Source of the DNA: Acetobacterium bakii
GTDB taxonomy: Bacteria > Bacillota > Clostridia > Eubacteriales > Eubacteriaceae
Assembly (NCBI RefSeq): GCF_001263355.1
Contig: NZ_LGYO01000007.1
Span: forward strand, 1 to 64,000
DNA: 64,000 nt
Direction of reading: 5' to 3'
This document shows, one piece after another, positions 1 through 7,673 of the stretch (the first letter of the stretch is position 1; each line of letters starts with the position of its first letter). Under the pieces are notes generated by a model that saw only the letters and a list, made by a program, of their open reading frames with translations, had not been told where the DNA came from and made no database searches. Position numbers and translations under genes: made by a program.

Positions 1-88
1 TCGTTTCTTTTGAATTTCGCAGTTGCCTAATTTAAGTTTTTAAATAATGCTATTATACCACAATCTTTGTTTTGAAAATCCATATTTT
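1..88. other. Left-edge non-coding stretch
   Basis: No gene is visible here. The kinase at 89 ends against it. On the minus strand there is a TATAAT at about 52-57, but no good -35 at the right distance, so a promoter reading off the left edge is only possible. Confidence 0.3.
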
Positions 89-1567
89 TTATTTTAACGG
101 CAGCCGTATTTCAAACCAGACGCCTTTTTCCCGGTTTTGCACCGCCACCTGCCCGCCATGACACAGGACAATGCCTTTAACAATGGCTAACCCCAGTCCG
201 GTGCCTTTTTTGTCAGTCTGGGCCTTATAGAAATATTCCCAGATTTGATCAATTTCATTTTCCGGAATTGGCTTCCCGACATTATAAACCGTGACTACCC
301 AATCCCCGGATTGTAGTTCGCTTTCAAGCTCAATAAGGCCATCCTCCGGGACCACGTGTTTAATGGCGTTATTCAGCAGGTTGTAAAAGACCTGTTCCAT
401 CCTTTTTCGATCCATAATGACCAGTAATTCAGCATCGCAGCGATTTTCAAGCTTAATGTTTTTATGGGGATAGGTTTGCCTAAAACGCTCAACCACCGCT
501 GCCAAAACCTCTGCGCCGAGGATTTTTTCTTTTTTCAAGGTGTATGCTCCAGACTCAATTTGGGCCAAATCCAGCAAATCACTGGCGATTCCGCTGATTT
601 TATCGGCTTCCTTCTGGATGGTGATGAAATAATCCAGTTCTTCTTCTTCGGATTCCAGAATTTTGTCTTCGAGGGCCTCGGCGTAGCTTTTAATCACTGC
701 TAACGGTGTCTGAATTTCATGGGATACCTGGGCGGTAAAACGCTGTCGCATTTTTTCCAGGGTCCGTTCCTTATTTAATTCGGCCTGAAGCTTATTGATG
801 GTACTTTCCAACTCATCCGAAATGCGATTCAGAGTTTCTCCCAGCTGTCCAATTTCATCCTTCCGGCGACCTTTGTATTTTTCGGCAAAATTCAAGTTCC
901 CCATTTCCTTTGAAATCCGATTTAAATTGACAATGGGTTTTGAAATGTTTCTGGCAAAAAAGTACGCAAAAATCAAAGAGCTAGCAAAAATAATCATCAA
1001 AAATACCAGTAAGAAGTTTTGTACAATTTCGATCACCTCGTGAACCGAGTACAAAGGGATGCGTCCAACAACCTGACTACCATCAGCCACAGCCTCTTTA
1101 TAAGTTAGCCATTCGACCGCATGATCATCTTTCCCCAATACTGTTACAAAGCTTTCGCCATGCTGATGTTCTGCCACCTGGTTCTCAAAACTTTCCTGCT
1201 GCAGGCCGCTTCCCTGGCCCATACCTTGGCCAGTGCCTTGTCCTGTTCCTTGCCCGGTTCCATTCCCCGTCCCATCGCCCATGCCTTGATGTAATTCTCC
1301 TTCTTCGGCAGTGATTTGATTTTGGATAATTTCAATAACCGTACCTTCTTCACCGATTGTATCAATCCGGGACTGGAGTTCCGGCGTCAACCCTTCACTG
1401 TTGTAAATTTGCGAAATCTCTTTGGTATTGGTGATGAGGGCATCTGTTCTGGTTTGAGTATAATAAACCTCAAAGTAGGTACTGAGAATATAATAGGTCA
1501 ACCCACATAAAATCAGGAAAAAAATCCCCAAATAAACCATGAGTCTGGAAAAAATAGATCCTTTCAT
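89..1567 (-). CDS. Sensor histidine kinase with Gly-x-Gly tract in the extracytoplasmic loop
   Basis: Membrane histidine kinase of 492 residues. Order seen: TM1 about 9-30, extracytoplasmic loop 31-182, TM2 about 183-205, HAMP about 205-258, HisKA with phospho-acceptor His283 in SHEIQTPL, then a HATPase with N box (NLLNNAIKH) and G box (GTGLGLAI). Residues 95-121 form a near-perfect G-x-G run (GTGQGTGQGTGQ and similar), followed by a His-containing patch (EHQHGE, 133-138). This run is unusual for a sensor loop and resembles the Gly-rich part of the secreted protein at 2453-2836. Its start overlaps the end of the response regulator by 4 nt, so the two are translationally coupled. The signal is unknown; a metal, or the secreted protein itself, is inference. 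Confidence 0.93.
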   Translation of the reverse strand: MKGSIFSRLMVYLGIFFLILCGLTYYILSTYFEVYYTQTRTDALITNTKEISQIYNSEGLTPELQSRIDTIGEEGTVIEIIQNQITAEEGELHQGMGDGTGNGTGQGTGQGTGQGMGQGSGLQQESFENQVAEHQHGESFVTVLGKDDHAVEWLTYKEAVADGSQVVGRIPLYSVHEVIEIVQNFLLVFLMIIFASSLIFAYFFARNISKPIVNLNRISKEMGNLNFAEKYKGRRKDEIGQLGETLNRISDELESTINKLQAELNKERTLEKMRQRFTAQVSHEIQTPLAVIKSYAEALEDKILESEEEELDYFITIQKEADKISGIASDLLDLAQIESGAYTLKKEKILGAEVLAAVVERFRQTYPHKNIKLENRCDAELLVIMDRKRMEQVFYNLLNNAIKHVVPEDGLIELESELQSGDWVVTVYNVGKPIPENEIDQIWEYFYKAQTDKKGTGLGLAIVKGIVLCHGGQVAVQNREKGVWFEIRLPLK

Positions 1568-2235
1568 TCTTGAAATTTATATCCAATTCCTCGAACTGTT
1601 TGGATACATTCCCCTTTCGCTTCCATTTTTTTTCGCAGCCGCTTGATGGTGGTATCCACTACCCGCAGGTCTCCTTCGTAATCAAATCCCCAAATTCGAT
1701 CAAGAATTTGTTCCCGGGATAAAGCCATTTTTTGATGATTGATTAAAAAGATTAAAACCTCATATTCTTTTTGGGTTAATTTAATCATTTCATTATTAAT
1801 CGTTATTAAATGCTCTTCTGAATTACAATTAATCCCGCAAATATCGGTTTTGCTTTCGACAGTTGCAATGCCACTGCGTTTTAACAATGCCTTTATCCGG
1901 ACCATCAATTCCCTGGGACTAAAAGGCTTGGTCACATAATCATCGGCCCCGACCTCAAACCCCTGGATCTTATCATCTTCCTCTCTTCGTGCTGTCAACA
2001 TAATCACCGGAACATTGTCGGTTTCCCGGATTTCCGCCAAAACTTCAAAACCATCCATTATCGGCATCATCACATCAAGAATAACACAGTCGGGCTGTTT
2101 TTCCGCCCAGAGATCCAGGGCTTCTTCCCCATTAGCAGCGCCGATTCCTTCGTAGCCTTCTTTTTTCAAATATTTTAAAATGATTTCTCGTAATTTATCT
2201 TCATCTTCCGCCACAAGAATGCGTATCCCCTTCAT
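1564..2235 (-). CDS. OmpR/PhoB-family response regulator
   Basis: Response regulator of 223 residues with a receiver domain (acidic pocket AEDED, phospho-acceptor Asp54 in LDVMMP, Lys in KPFSPREL) and a C-terminal winged helix of the OmpR/PhoB type (VVDTTIKRLRKK, GIGYKF). Start ATG at 2235 follows a GGAGG site. It is first in the operon with the kinase at 89-1567. Its presumed operators, TGACA-N6-TGACA, lie upstream of itself (2281-2302) and of the secreted protein gene (2373-2394), so autoregulation and activation of that gene are likely. The target assignment is inference from position and repeat spacing. Confidence 0.95.
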   Translation of the reverse strand: MKGIRILVAEDEDKLREIILKYLKKEGYEGIGAANGEEALDLWAEKQPDCVILDVMMPIMDGFEVLAEIRETDNVPVIMLTARREEDDKIQGFEVGADDYVTKPFSPRELMVRIKALLKRSGIATVESKTDICGINCNSEEHLITINNEMIKLTQKEYEVLIFLINHQKMALSREQILDRIWGFDYEGDLRVVDTTIKRLRKKMEAKGECIQTVRGIGYKFQE

Positions 2236-2267
2236 CAGTCACCTTACCTCCATTATTAATCTGTATC

Positions 2268-2302
2268 AGCATAGCATTTATGAATGTCATTTTTGTGTCA
2301 AA
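2268..2302 (-). promoter_or_regulatory. Response-regulator operator and promoter for the regulator-kinase operon
   Basis: Read on the minus strand, TTTGACACAAAAATGACA (2302-2285) holds two TGACA half-sites 11 bp apart. Eleven nt later comes TATGCT (2273-2268) as -10. No standard -35 lies at 17 bp; the half-site pair occupies that place. This is the usual look of an OmpR-family activated promoter. Confidence 0.6.
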
Positions 2303-2372
2303 TTAAGCCCTGACCTTTTATCCTGAAAATAGTTTATCATACTCTCTTAACCATTGTCTTTTATTTTCTGTT

Positions 2373-2407
2373 TTTGACACAGAAATGACACATAGCAGTC
2401 CTATAAT
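2373..2407 (+). promoter_or_regulatory. Response-regulator operator and promoter for the secreted Gly-rich protein
   Basis: TTTGACACAGAAATGACA (2373-2390), then 11 nt, then a perfect TATAAT (2402-2407). The operator differs from the divergent one at 2285-2302 by a single base and has the same 11-nt distance to the -10, so both promoters should respond to one regulator. Confidence 0.65.
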
Positions 2408-2452
2408 ACAACTATCGAAAGAAACAAAAATTTATTAATGGAGGAAATTAAA

Positions 2453-2836
2453 ATGACCAAAAAAATGATTCTCGTAACATCTTTAGTATTAATGCTGGCA
2501 ACCGCAGGAAGTGCCATGGCAGCTTCAGGAAACGGTGCCGGTAATGGCACCGGTGTTGGCAACGGCACCGGCCAAGGCACGGCACAATGTACTCAGGATG
2601 CTGATGGTGATGGTATCTGCGATCTCACCGGTAATCCTGTGGGCACTGGCGGTATGGGTAACGGCGCCGGCAACGCAAACTTTATCGATGCTGATGGCGA
2701 TGGCGTTTGCGATAACGCTGGAACCGGTGGCTCGGCAAATTTTGTTGATGCTGATGGCGACGGCGCTTGTGATATCGGCGGCGGCACCCATCCCCAGGAT
2801 GGCAGCGGCATGCGTCGCGGCGGACGAACAGTCTAA
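2453..2836 (+). CDS. Small secreted Gly-rich protein with three DxDxDG motifs
   Basis: Predicted 127-residue exported protein. The ATG at 2453 is chosen because GGAGG lies 8 nt upstream; an in-frame ATG at 2438 overlaps that site. Residues 1-24 are a signal peptide ending in AMA. A G-x-G rich stretch follows (about 26-43), then three copies of DADGDGxCD (49-57, 79-87, 99-107), each with one Cys, and a basic tail (RRGGR). DxDxDG is the calcium-loop pattern of EF-hand and thrombospondin type 3 repeats, so calcium binding is plausible but not shown. Cys46, 56, 86 and 106 could form disulfides. It is divergent from a two-component operon whose kinase has a similar Gly-x-Gly loop. I recognise no named family. 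Confidence 0.85.
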   Translation: MTKKMILVTSLVLMLATAGSAMAASGNGAGNGTGVGNGTGQGTAQCTQDADGDGICDLTGNPVGTGGMGNGAGNANFIDADGDGVCDNAGTGGSANFVDADGDGACDIGGGTHPQDGSGMRRGGRTV

Positions 2837-2857
2837 TTAATTCTTAAAGTTTACAAC

Positions 2858-2885
2858 AAAAAAACGCCTTCACAAGAAGCCGTTT
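2858..2885 (-). terminator. Intrinsic terminator, metQ side
   Basis: The hairpin AAACGCCTTC/GAAGCCGTTT has a 4-nt loop and one mismatch. On the minus strand it is followed by a run of T, so it would end transcripts coming from metQ. Confidence 0.5.
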
Positions 2886-2903
2886 GATACTGCAAAGAAG
2901 TAA

Positions 2904-3005
2904 GTCCCAAGGACAATCGTAACATCAGTTGTCGGCATCATGGCGAACAGGCCCAGCGCCTGTACGATCATACCGCCGACAACGATTTACCATTGTCCCT
3001 GGGAC
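2904..3005 (+). repeat. Convergent-junction hairpin element, copy A
   Basis: A 102-nt imperfect palindrome with three helices: outer GGACAAT with its partner, middle GTTGTCGGC/GCCGACAAC, inner ACAGGC/GCCTGT. The internal-loop sequences GTAACATCA and ATCATGGCGA are shared with the other copies. It is followed by GTTTTTTT, so on the plus strand it could also end transcription of the secreted-protein gene. It lies between convergent genes (2836 and 3025). Other copies: 27976-28076, 28107-28202, 38506-38604, 56486-56585. Confidence 0.9.
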
Positions 3006-3024
3006 GTTTTTTTGTGCTTTGGGT

Positions 3025-3837
3025 TTAGAAAATTGGTACAACTGCACCTTGATAGGTTTCTTCGATGTATGTTTTTACCTTGTCGCTTTTTAATGCGTTC
3101 ATCAAAGCCGTTGTCTTAGTACTGGTTTCGTCTCCGGCTCGCACGGCAATAATATTGGCATAGGTCTGTGCTGCCAAAGAATCTTTTTCTTCTTTGGCAA
3201 TGGCATCCTTATCCACGTTCAAGCTTGCTTGAAGCGCATAATTACCATTAATAACGGCTAAATCCACATCAGGAAGTGACCGCGCCAGCTGAGCGGCTTC
3301 CAGTTCTTTGATGACAATGTTTTTAGGGTTTTCAATAATATCCTTTGGTGTAGCTTCAAGTCCTGCATTGGGATCAATCTTGATTAATCCAAGGGTTTCA
3401 AGCAGCAATAAAGCCCGCGCTTCGTTAGTGGTATCATTTGGTACTGCAATGGTGCTGCCATCAACAACTGCATCCAGTGACTTGATTTTTCCCGGGTATA
3501 CGCCCAATGGTTCGTAATGAATGGCTCCGGCACTGACAAGGTTTGTGCCATTCTTAACGTTAAAATCTTCTAAGTATGGAAGATGCTGGAAGAAGTTGGC
3601 ATCCAACTCTTTGTTTTCCAGAGTCAGGTTTGGCTGAACATAATCAGTGAATTCTTTAATTTCAAGAGTATATCCTTCTTCTTTTAGAACCTCCTGGGCA
3701 ACTTTTAGAATCTCTGCATGAGGTGTTGGGCTGGCACCGACAACAATTGTCTTGTCGTCGCTTCCCTGGGTTGCGCACCCAGTAAACAAGCCAAGGCTAA
3801 CAACCCCAACCAATAATACTGATAATAACTTCTTCAT
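3025..3837 (-). CDS. metQ: Methionine ABC transporter substrate-binding lipoprotein
   Basis: NlpA/MetQ-family lipoprotein of 270 residues. It has a signal peptide with lipobox LFTGC (lipid-anchored Cys about residue 21), then the family motifs VGASPTPHAEIL, TDYVQPN, DANFFQHLPYL and GVYPGK. It captures methionine outside the membrane for MetNI. It is downstream of metI but separated by 136 nt, and has its own promoter at 3890-3918, so the binding protein can be made in excess over the membrane parts. Start ATG 3837 has a GGAGA-type site. Confidence 0.95.
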   Translation of the reverse strand: MKKLLSVLLVGVVSLGLFTGCATQGSDDKTIVVGASPTPHAEILKVAQEVLKEEGYTLEIKEFTDYVQPNLTLENKELDANFFQHLPYLEDFNVKNGTNLVSAGAIHYEPLGVYPGKIKSLDAVVDGSTIAVPNDTTNEARALLLLETLGLIKIDPNAGLEATPKDIIENPKNIVIKELEAAQLARSLPDVDLAVINGNYALQASLNVDKDAIAKEEKDSLAAQTYANIIAVRAGDETSTKTTALMNALKSDKVKTYIEETYQGAVVPIF

Positions 3838-3889
3838 TTTTCTCTCCTTTTCATTTTCATTCTATACAATTCCTAGTAGTATGATATGT

Positions 3890-3918
3890 AATATAGCACA
3901 GCGCCCCAAGGTTGTCAA
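3890..3918 (-). promoter_or_regulatory. Sigma-A-type promoter for metQ
   Basis: On the minus strand TTGACA (3918-3913), 17-nt spacer, TATATT (3895-3890). This sits in the metI-metQ gap. Confidence 0.75.
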
Positions 3919-3973
3919 TTCAAAAATTGTTATTCCCATAAAAGCTGCTGTTTAAACCAGAAGTGACCGTAAA

Positions 3974-4633
3974 TTATTTTCGTCGATCCTGATTTTGCGC
4001 TATTTTCATTCCGGCTTCCTGAAAAATCTGAACCACTAAAACCAACAGAACAACAGTAACAACCATCACCCCGGTTTCATAACGATAATATCCAAAGCGA
4101 ATAGCAATATCACCAAGTCCGCCGCCGCCGACGATCCCGGCCATGGCTGAATAGCCCAAAATCGTGGTGGTGGCAATGGCGGCTCCGATAATCAATGACG
4201 GCTTAGCTTCTGGAATCATGACCTTTGATACCACCTGAAAAGGGCTTGCCCCCATGGAAAGAGATGCTTCAATGATACCGTAATCCACCTCTTTAATGGA
4301 AGATTCAACCAAACGCGCAATAAAAGGTGCGGCAGCAATGACTAAGGGCACAATGGTTGCGGTGGAACCGATGCTGGTTCCGGTAATCAATCGGGTTAAT
4401 GGAATTACCGCAATCAAGAGAATCAAAAAGGGAATCGACCGGGTGATATTAACCACAATATTAAGGACTTTATTGAGAAATTTCATGGGCACAATTCCCT
4501 GGGCATCACTAGTCACCAGCAAAACCCCCATGGGTAACCCAATAATGTAAGCAATCAAGGTTGAAGTCAGTGTCATATACAAGGTTTCAAATGTCCCCTG
4601 TACAATCAGGGTTGTCATTGAACTATCCCACAT
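3974..4633 (-). CDS. metI: Methionine ABC transporter permease
   Basis: Inner-membrane permease of 219 residues with about five membrane segments and the coupling-loop motif EASLSMGASPFQ. The ATG at 4633 (MWDSSMTTL) is chosen over the upstream frame opening at 4696: it overlaps the metN stop by 11 nt and has GGAGGTGG just upstream. It pairs with MetN at the membrane. Confidence 0.95.
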   Translation of the reverse strand: MWDSSMTTLIVQGTFETLYMTLTSTLIAYIIGLPMGVLLVTSDAQGIVPMKFLNKVLNIVVNITRSIPFLILLIAVIPLTRLITGTSIGSTATIVPLVIAAAPFIARLVESSIKEVDYGIIEASLSMGASPFQVVSKVMIPEAKPSLIIGAAIATTTILGYSAMAGIVGGGGLGDIAIRFGYYRYETGVMVVTVVLLVLVVQIFQEAGMKIAQNQDRRK

Positions 4634-5669
4634 CGCCTTCCACCTCCTCAACGGTAATTTGATTGGCTCTGAGATAATTAATGGCCCGGGAAGCACTTAA
4701 CTCATCCTCGGGCAACTGAATCACCATTTGTCCAAAGGTGATGCCATCAATATTTTTCATATCCGCATGCAGAATATTCACCATACATTTTGTTTCCAGG
4801 ATCATTTTTGCCATCACCGAATCACTGGAAGATTTATTATCAAAAACAATCCGATAAAAGTTTTCGCCCATAACAACCGGGGTATTTTCACCTTGGGAAA
4901 AAATCATTTTTTTAGCAATTTCGGTTTTTGGATTTCTGAAAATATCCGCCACTCTGCCGAACTCGGCAATCTTGCTATTGTCAATAATCGCCACATGACT
5001 GCAGATTTCTTCCACCACACTCATCTCATGGGTAATAATAACAATGGTGATCCCCAGTTTCTGGTTAATTTCTTTGAGTAGTTTTAGAATTGCCTGGGTC
5101 GTTGACGGATCCAGTGCCGAAGTCGCTTCATCGCACAAAAGAATCTTAGGGTTGTTGGCAAGCGCTCGGGCGATTCCAATGCGCTGCATTTGCCCTCCGG
5201 ACAGCTGTGAAGGATAGGCTTTGGCCTTATCCGGCAAGCCGACTAATTCCAAAAGTTCCGTCGTTCTTTTCCTGGCCGTGTTTTTTTCAACTCCGGCTAT
5301 CTCCAGCGGAAAAAGAATGTTTTTTTCCGCTGTGCGCTGCATCAGTAAATTGAATTGCTGGAATATCATACCCACTGAATACCGCGTGGTTCGCAATTCT
5401 TTTTCTGTTAACGTCGAAATATCCTGTCCATCTATAAATACACTGCCTTCGGTTGGCTTTTCAAGAAGATTGATACAACGGACCAGGGTACTTTTCCCGG
5501 CACCGCTCATGCCAATAATCCCATATATTTCGCCTTGATTAACCGTCAGGTTAATACCATCTAAAGCCTTGACCTCGCCACTTTTGGGATAAAATGTTTT
5601 TACCAGGTCTTTTATTTCAATGATCGGTTTTTGGAACGTCTTATTATCGATGTTTCTCACTCTCCTCAT
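4623..5669 (-). CDS. metN: Methionine ABC transporter ATP-binding protein
   Basis: ATPase of about 348 residues: Walker A GMSGAGKST, signature LSGGQMQRIGIARAL, Walker B ILLCDEATSALD, switch ITHEMSVV, and a C-terminal NIL/ACT-like domain that in MetN binds methionine and blocks transport. The start is uncertain: ATG 5669 is used here, with a TTG at 5678 and a GTG at 5660 also possible. It is first gene of metNI. A hairpin and promoter lie just upstream (5680-5744). Confidence 0.94.
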   Translation of the reverse strand: MRRVRNIDNKTFQKPIIEIKDLVKTFYPKSGEVKALDGINLTVNQGEIYGIIGMSGAGKSTLVRCINLLEKPTEGSVFIDGQDISTLTEKELRTTRYSVGMIFQQFNLLMQRTAEKNILFPLEIAGVEKNTARKRTTELLELVGLPDKAKAYPSQLSGGQMQRIGIARALANNPKILLCDEATSALDPSTTQAILKLLKEINQKLGITIVIITHEMSVVEEICSHVAIIDNSKIAEFGRVADIFRNPKTEIAKKMIFSQGENTPVVMGENFYRIVFDNKSSSDSVMAKMILETKCMVNILHADMKNIDGITFGQMVIQLPEDELSASRAINYLRANQITVEEVEGDVG

Positions 5670-5679
5670 AAAATCCAAT

Positions 5680-5711
5680 TAAAAAACAGTGGGTTCGGTT
5701 TCGCCCACTGT
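5680..5711 (-). terminator. Hairpin plus T run between yccF-type gene and metN
   Basis: On the minus strand ACAGTGGG/CCCACTGT (8 bp, 10-nt loop) is followed by TTTTTT. It can end the msrA-yccF operon. Its 5' arm overlaps the predicted metN start site of transcription, so it could also form at the very 5' end of the metN transcript. Confidence 0.7.
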
Positions 5712-5714
5712 ATA

Positions 5715-5744
5715 ATTATATTCTTGATATTGTTTTATTGTCAA
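5715..5744 (-). promoter_or_regulatory. Promoter for metNI
   Basis: On the minus strand TTGACA (5744-5739), 18-nt spacer, TATAAT (5720-5715): both boxes are perfect. Transcription would begin near 5708, about 40 nt from metN. Confidence 0.75.
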
Positions 5745-5760
5745 GCTTATTAACGCGGTT

Positions 5761-6135
5761 CTACTTTGGAATATTAATGATTTCCGCTCCAAAAGGCAGC
5801 AGTGCCAATTTGGCAAACTTAAACCACTGAATACCAAAGGGAATTCCAATAACGGTTATGCAATAAAGCATTCCTAAAATAGCCGATCCGATGGCCAATT
5901 CCCAGCCAAAGAAAATAATCCAGAAGATATTCAATATCAAGGATCCTGCTCCCATTCTGGAAAAATCGACAGTTCTGCCAAAAGGCCAAAGTACCAACTG
6001 ACCCATTTTAAACGCCTGGATTCCCAGCGGTATGCCAATAATGGTAATGCAGCAGATTAAACCGGCGATAAACCAGCCCAAAGCCATTACAAAGCCACCC
6101 AAAATAATCCAGATTATGTTTCCAAAGGTGCTCAT
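5761..6135 (-). CDS. YccF-family (DUF307) inner-membrane protein
   Basis: A 124-residue membrane protein made of two similar halves. Each half has a Trp-rich hydrophobic segment (NIIWIILGG; NIFWIIFFGWE) and the repeated motif GIPxGxQxFK. This is the layout of the YccF/DUF307 family, whose function is not known. Its ATG overlaps the msrA stop by 4 nt (ATGA), so it is translated with msrA. Confidence 0.85.
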   Translation of the reverse strand: MSTFGNIIWIILGGFVMALGWFIAGLICCITIIGIPLGIQAFKMGQLVLWPFGRTVDFSRMGAGSLILNIFWIIFFGWELAIGSAILGMLYCITVIGIPFGIQWFKFAKLALLPFGAEIINIPK

Positions 6136-6671
6136 TTTTCACCTCGAACCGTATCGTCCACAGCCTGGGCTGCTTTTTTAAAAGCACTGGTTCCAATATG
6201 GCAGTAACCCCCAGGGTTTTTATCCAGATACTTCTGATGATAGTCCTCGGCCGAACTGTAATTTTCCAGGGGCAGCACTTCAATGGCCAATTTTTTTTCG
6301 AAGTGGGTTTGCAATTCTTTTAAGGATTCCAAAATCACCGGCTTATCTTGTGGATCAGCATAGTAAATTCCGGTACGATACTGTGTTCCCACATCATTCC
6401 CCTGACGATTCAAGGCTACCGGATCAATAACCTGGTAATACATGTCCAGTAAAAAAGGCAAGGACACAACGCTGGCATCATAAACCAGCTTCACCGCTTC
6501 GGCATGTCCGGTTTTCCCACTGCATACTTCCTTGTAAGTTGGGTTCGGGGTTTTGCCATTGGCATAGCCCACCTCGGTTTTGATAACTCCTTTTATGGCT
6601 TGAAAATATTTTTCCGTTCCCCAGAAACAACCGCCTGCCAGGATAATTTCCTTGTTATTTTCCTGTTTCAT
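6132..6671 (-). CDS. msrA: Peptide-methionine (S)-S-oxide reductase
   Basis: MsrA of 179 residues; it reduces methionine-S-sulfoxide in proteins. The catalytic Cys is in the GCFWG motif (about residue 15), with GNDVGTQYRTGIYY downstream. ATG 6671 is chosen over 6707 because GGGAGGAAAA precedes it. It overlaps the end of the hydrolase gene by 17 nt and the start of the YccF gene by 4 nt. The metNIQ importer follows directly downstream, so methionine uptake and repair are adjacent. Confidence 0.95.
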   Translation of the reverse strand: MKQENNKEIILAGGCFWGTEKYFQAIKGVIKTEVGYANGKTPNPTYKEVCSGKTGHAEAVKLVYDASVVSLPFLLDMYYQVIDPVALNRQGNDVGTQYRTGIYYADPQDKPVILESLKELQTHFEKKLAIEVLPLENYSSAEDYHQKYLDKNPGGYCHIGTSAFKKAAQAVDDTVRGEK

Positions 6672-7413
6672 CAATTTTTCCTCCCATAATATCTTTAATT
6701 TTTTCAACCGTAATAGCCTGCTGCTCCGGTGCTGAAATTAATGCGATTCCATCACCTTCCTGTTCCCCGTAATTTCCGAAATTCCCGTGATTTCCTCCAG
6801 TAATTTCCTGATATGAAACATCTGTTGGCATTTTTTCTTTTGCCTGCTCAAACGCTTCGCGGTTAAGCACACCATCTTCGCTGCCATAAAGGCTGAGCAC
6901 AGTGATATCAGTTTGGGCTAATGTTGTATTAGGATAGGCTCCCATTAAAACCAGTCCCGCAAGCTTCTCTGGGTTCCCGGCCACATAATCCGATGCCATG
7001 GCCCCTCCCAAAGAGTGACCTCCGATGAACCAGGTTGTTATTTCAGGCAATGCCTCCATCGCCTCATTGGCACCATCGGCATTAAATACCGCCAGATTAA
7101 AGGGCATTCCGACTATGACAGTTGTGAATCCTTCCTGGGCCAAAGACCGCATTAAGGGTGCATAGGCGATGGCTTCAACCTTTCCTCCGGGATAAAAAAC
7201 AAACCCCTGGTCGATCTCCTTGTCAGCCGGTGAAAAAATAGTGAGATTGCCCTGCTCTTCAACGGTCACGAGATTATCCGATATGAGCGCCTCATGGGCG
7301 ACTGTGTCGGCATGATAATAATCTCCCAGATAGGTGAGGAGCCCAATAACAATGGCAACTAGAATGATTCCCATAATTTTAAAAAAGGTTTTTAGCGATT
7401 TTTTCTTTTCCAT
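6655..7413 (-). CDS. Membrane-anchored alpha/beta hydrolase
   Basis: A 252-residue protein with one N-terminal membrane segment (about 10-30) and an alpha/beta-hydrolase domain outside the cytoplasm or anchored to the membrane. Nucleophile elbow GGHSLGGA supplies Ser; GSEDGV and GGNHGNFG fit the Asp and His of the triad. The substrate is not known. Start ATG 7413 has GGGGGAGA upstream. It is first in the operon hydrolase-msrA-yccF. Confidence 0.88.
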   Translation of the reverse strand: MEKKKSLKTFFKIMGIILVAIVIGLLTYLGDYYHADTVAHEALISDNLVTVEEQGNLTIFSPADKEIDQGFVFYPGGKVEAIAYAPLMRSLAQEGFTTVIVGMPFNLAVFNADGANEAMEALPEITTWFIGGHSLGGAMASDYVAGNPEKLAGLVLMGAYPNTTLAQTDITVLSLYGSEDGVLNREAFEQAKEKMPTDVSYQEITGGNHGNFGNYGEQEGDGIALISAPEQQAITVEKIKDIMGGKIDETGK

Positions 7414-7534
7414 AAATCTCCCCCTTTTTTTAATATTGAATTCGTGCTTTGATTATACCCTATTCCCGGATAATCTACCATAGAATCCTTTATTCAAATG
7501 ATGCCATTCTTCAGCATCGCTTAGCACTCTGGCT

Positions 7535-7590
7535 TTGTTCAAAAAAAGAAAAAAACCACAACGGTGTGCGGTTATAGTTATTAAAATGGT
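7535..7590 (-). repeat. Second copy of the tRNA-Lys 3' flank and terminator
   Basis: Nearly identical to 7757-7814: the same Pro-independent core CCACAACGGTGTGCGG, A run and TTATTAAAATGGT, where TGG in the other copy is the encoded CCA end of tRNA-Lys. It contains a terminator hairpin at 7556-7571 with a minus-strand T run. Confidence 0.75.
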
Positions 7591-7592
7591 CC

Positions 7593-7673
7593 GATAACAA
7601 GGATCCTTTTAAGGCGGATCCTTGTTCCTGGATAACGTTTCGTAATGAGTCGCCTATCGGCTCTTTAAAACGA
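7593..7673 (-). repeat. Nested inverted repeats between the duplicated terminators
   Basis: AACAAGGATCC/GGATCCTTGTT form an 11-bp stem, and GTTTCGT/ACGAAAC a second one with an inner GAG-CTC stem. On the minus strand, CCGATAG and TTATCGG-A-CCA lie at about the distance of a tRNA acceptor stem (74 nt overall), but no T-loop sequence is present. Function unknown. Confidence 0.45.

Noticed and set aside
2511-2840. Plus-strand and minus-strand frames of 70-110 codons over the secreted-protein gene
   Set aside because: They arise from the low-complexity GGC/GAT repeats. Only the 2453 frame has a ribosome site, a signal peptide and protein-like motifs.
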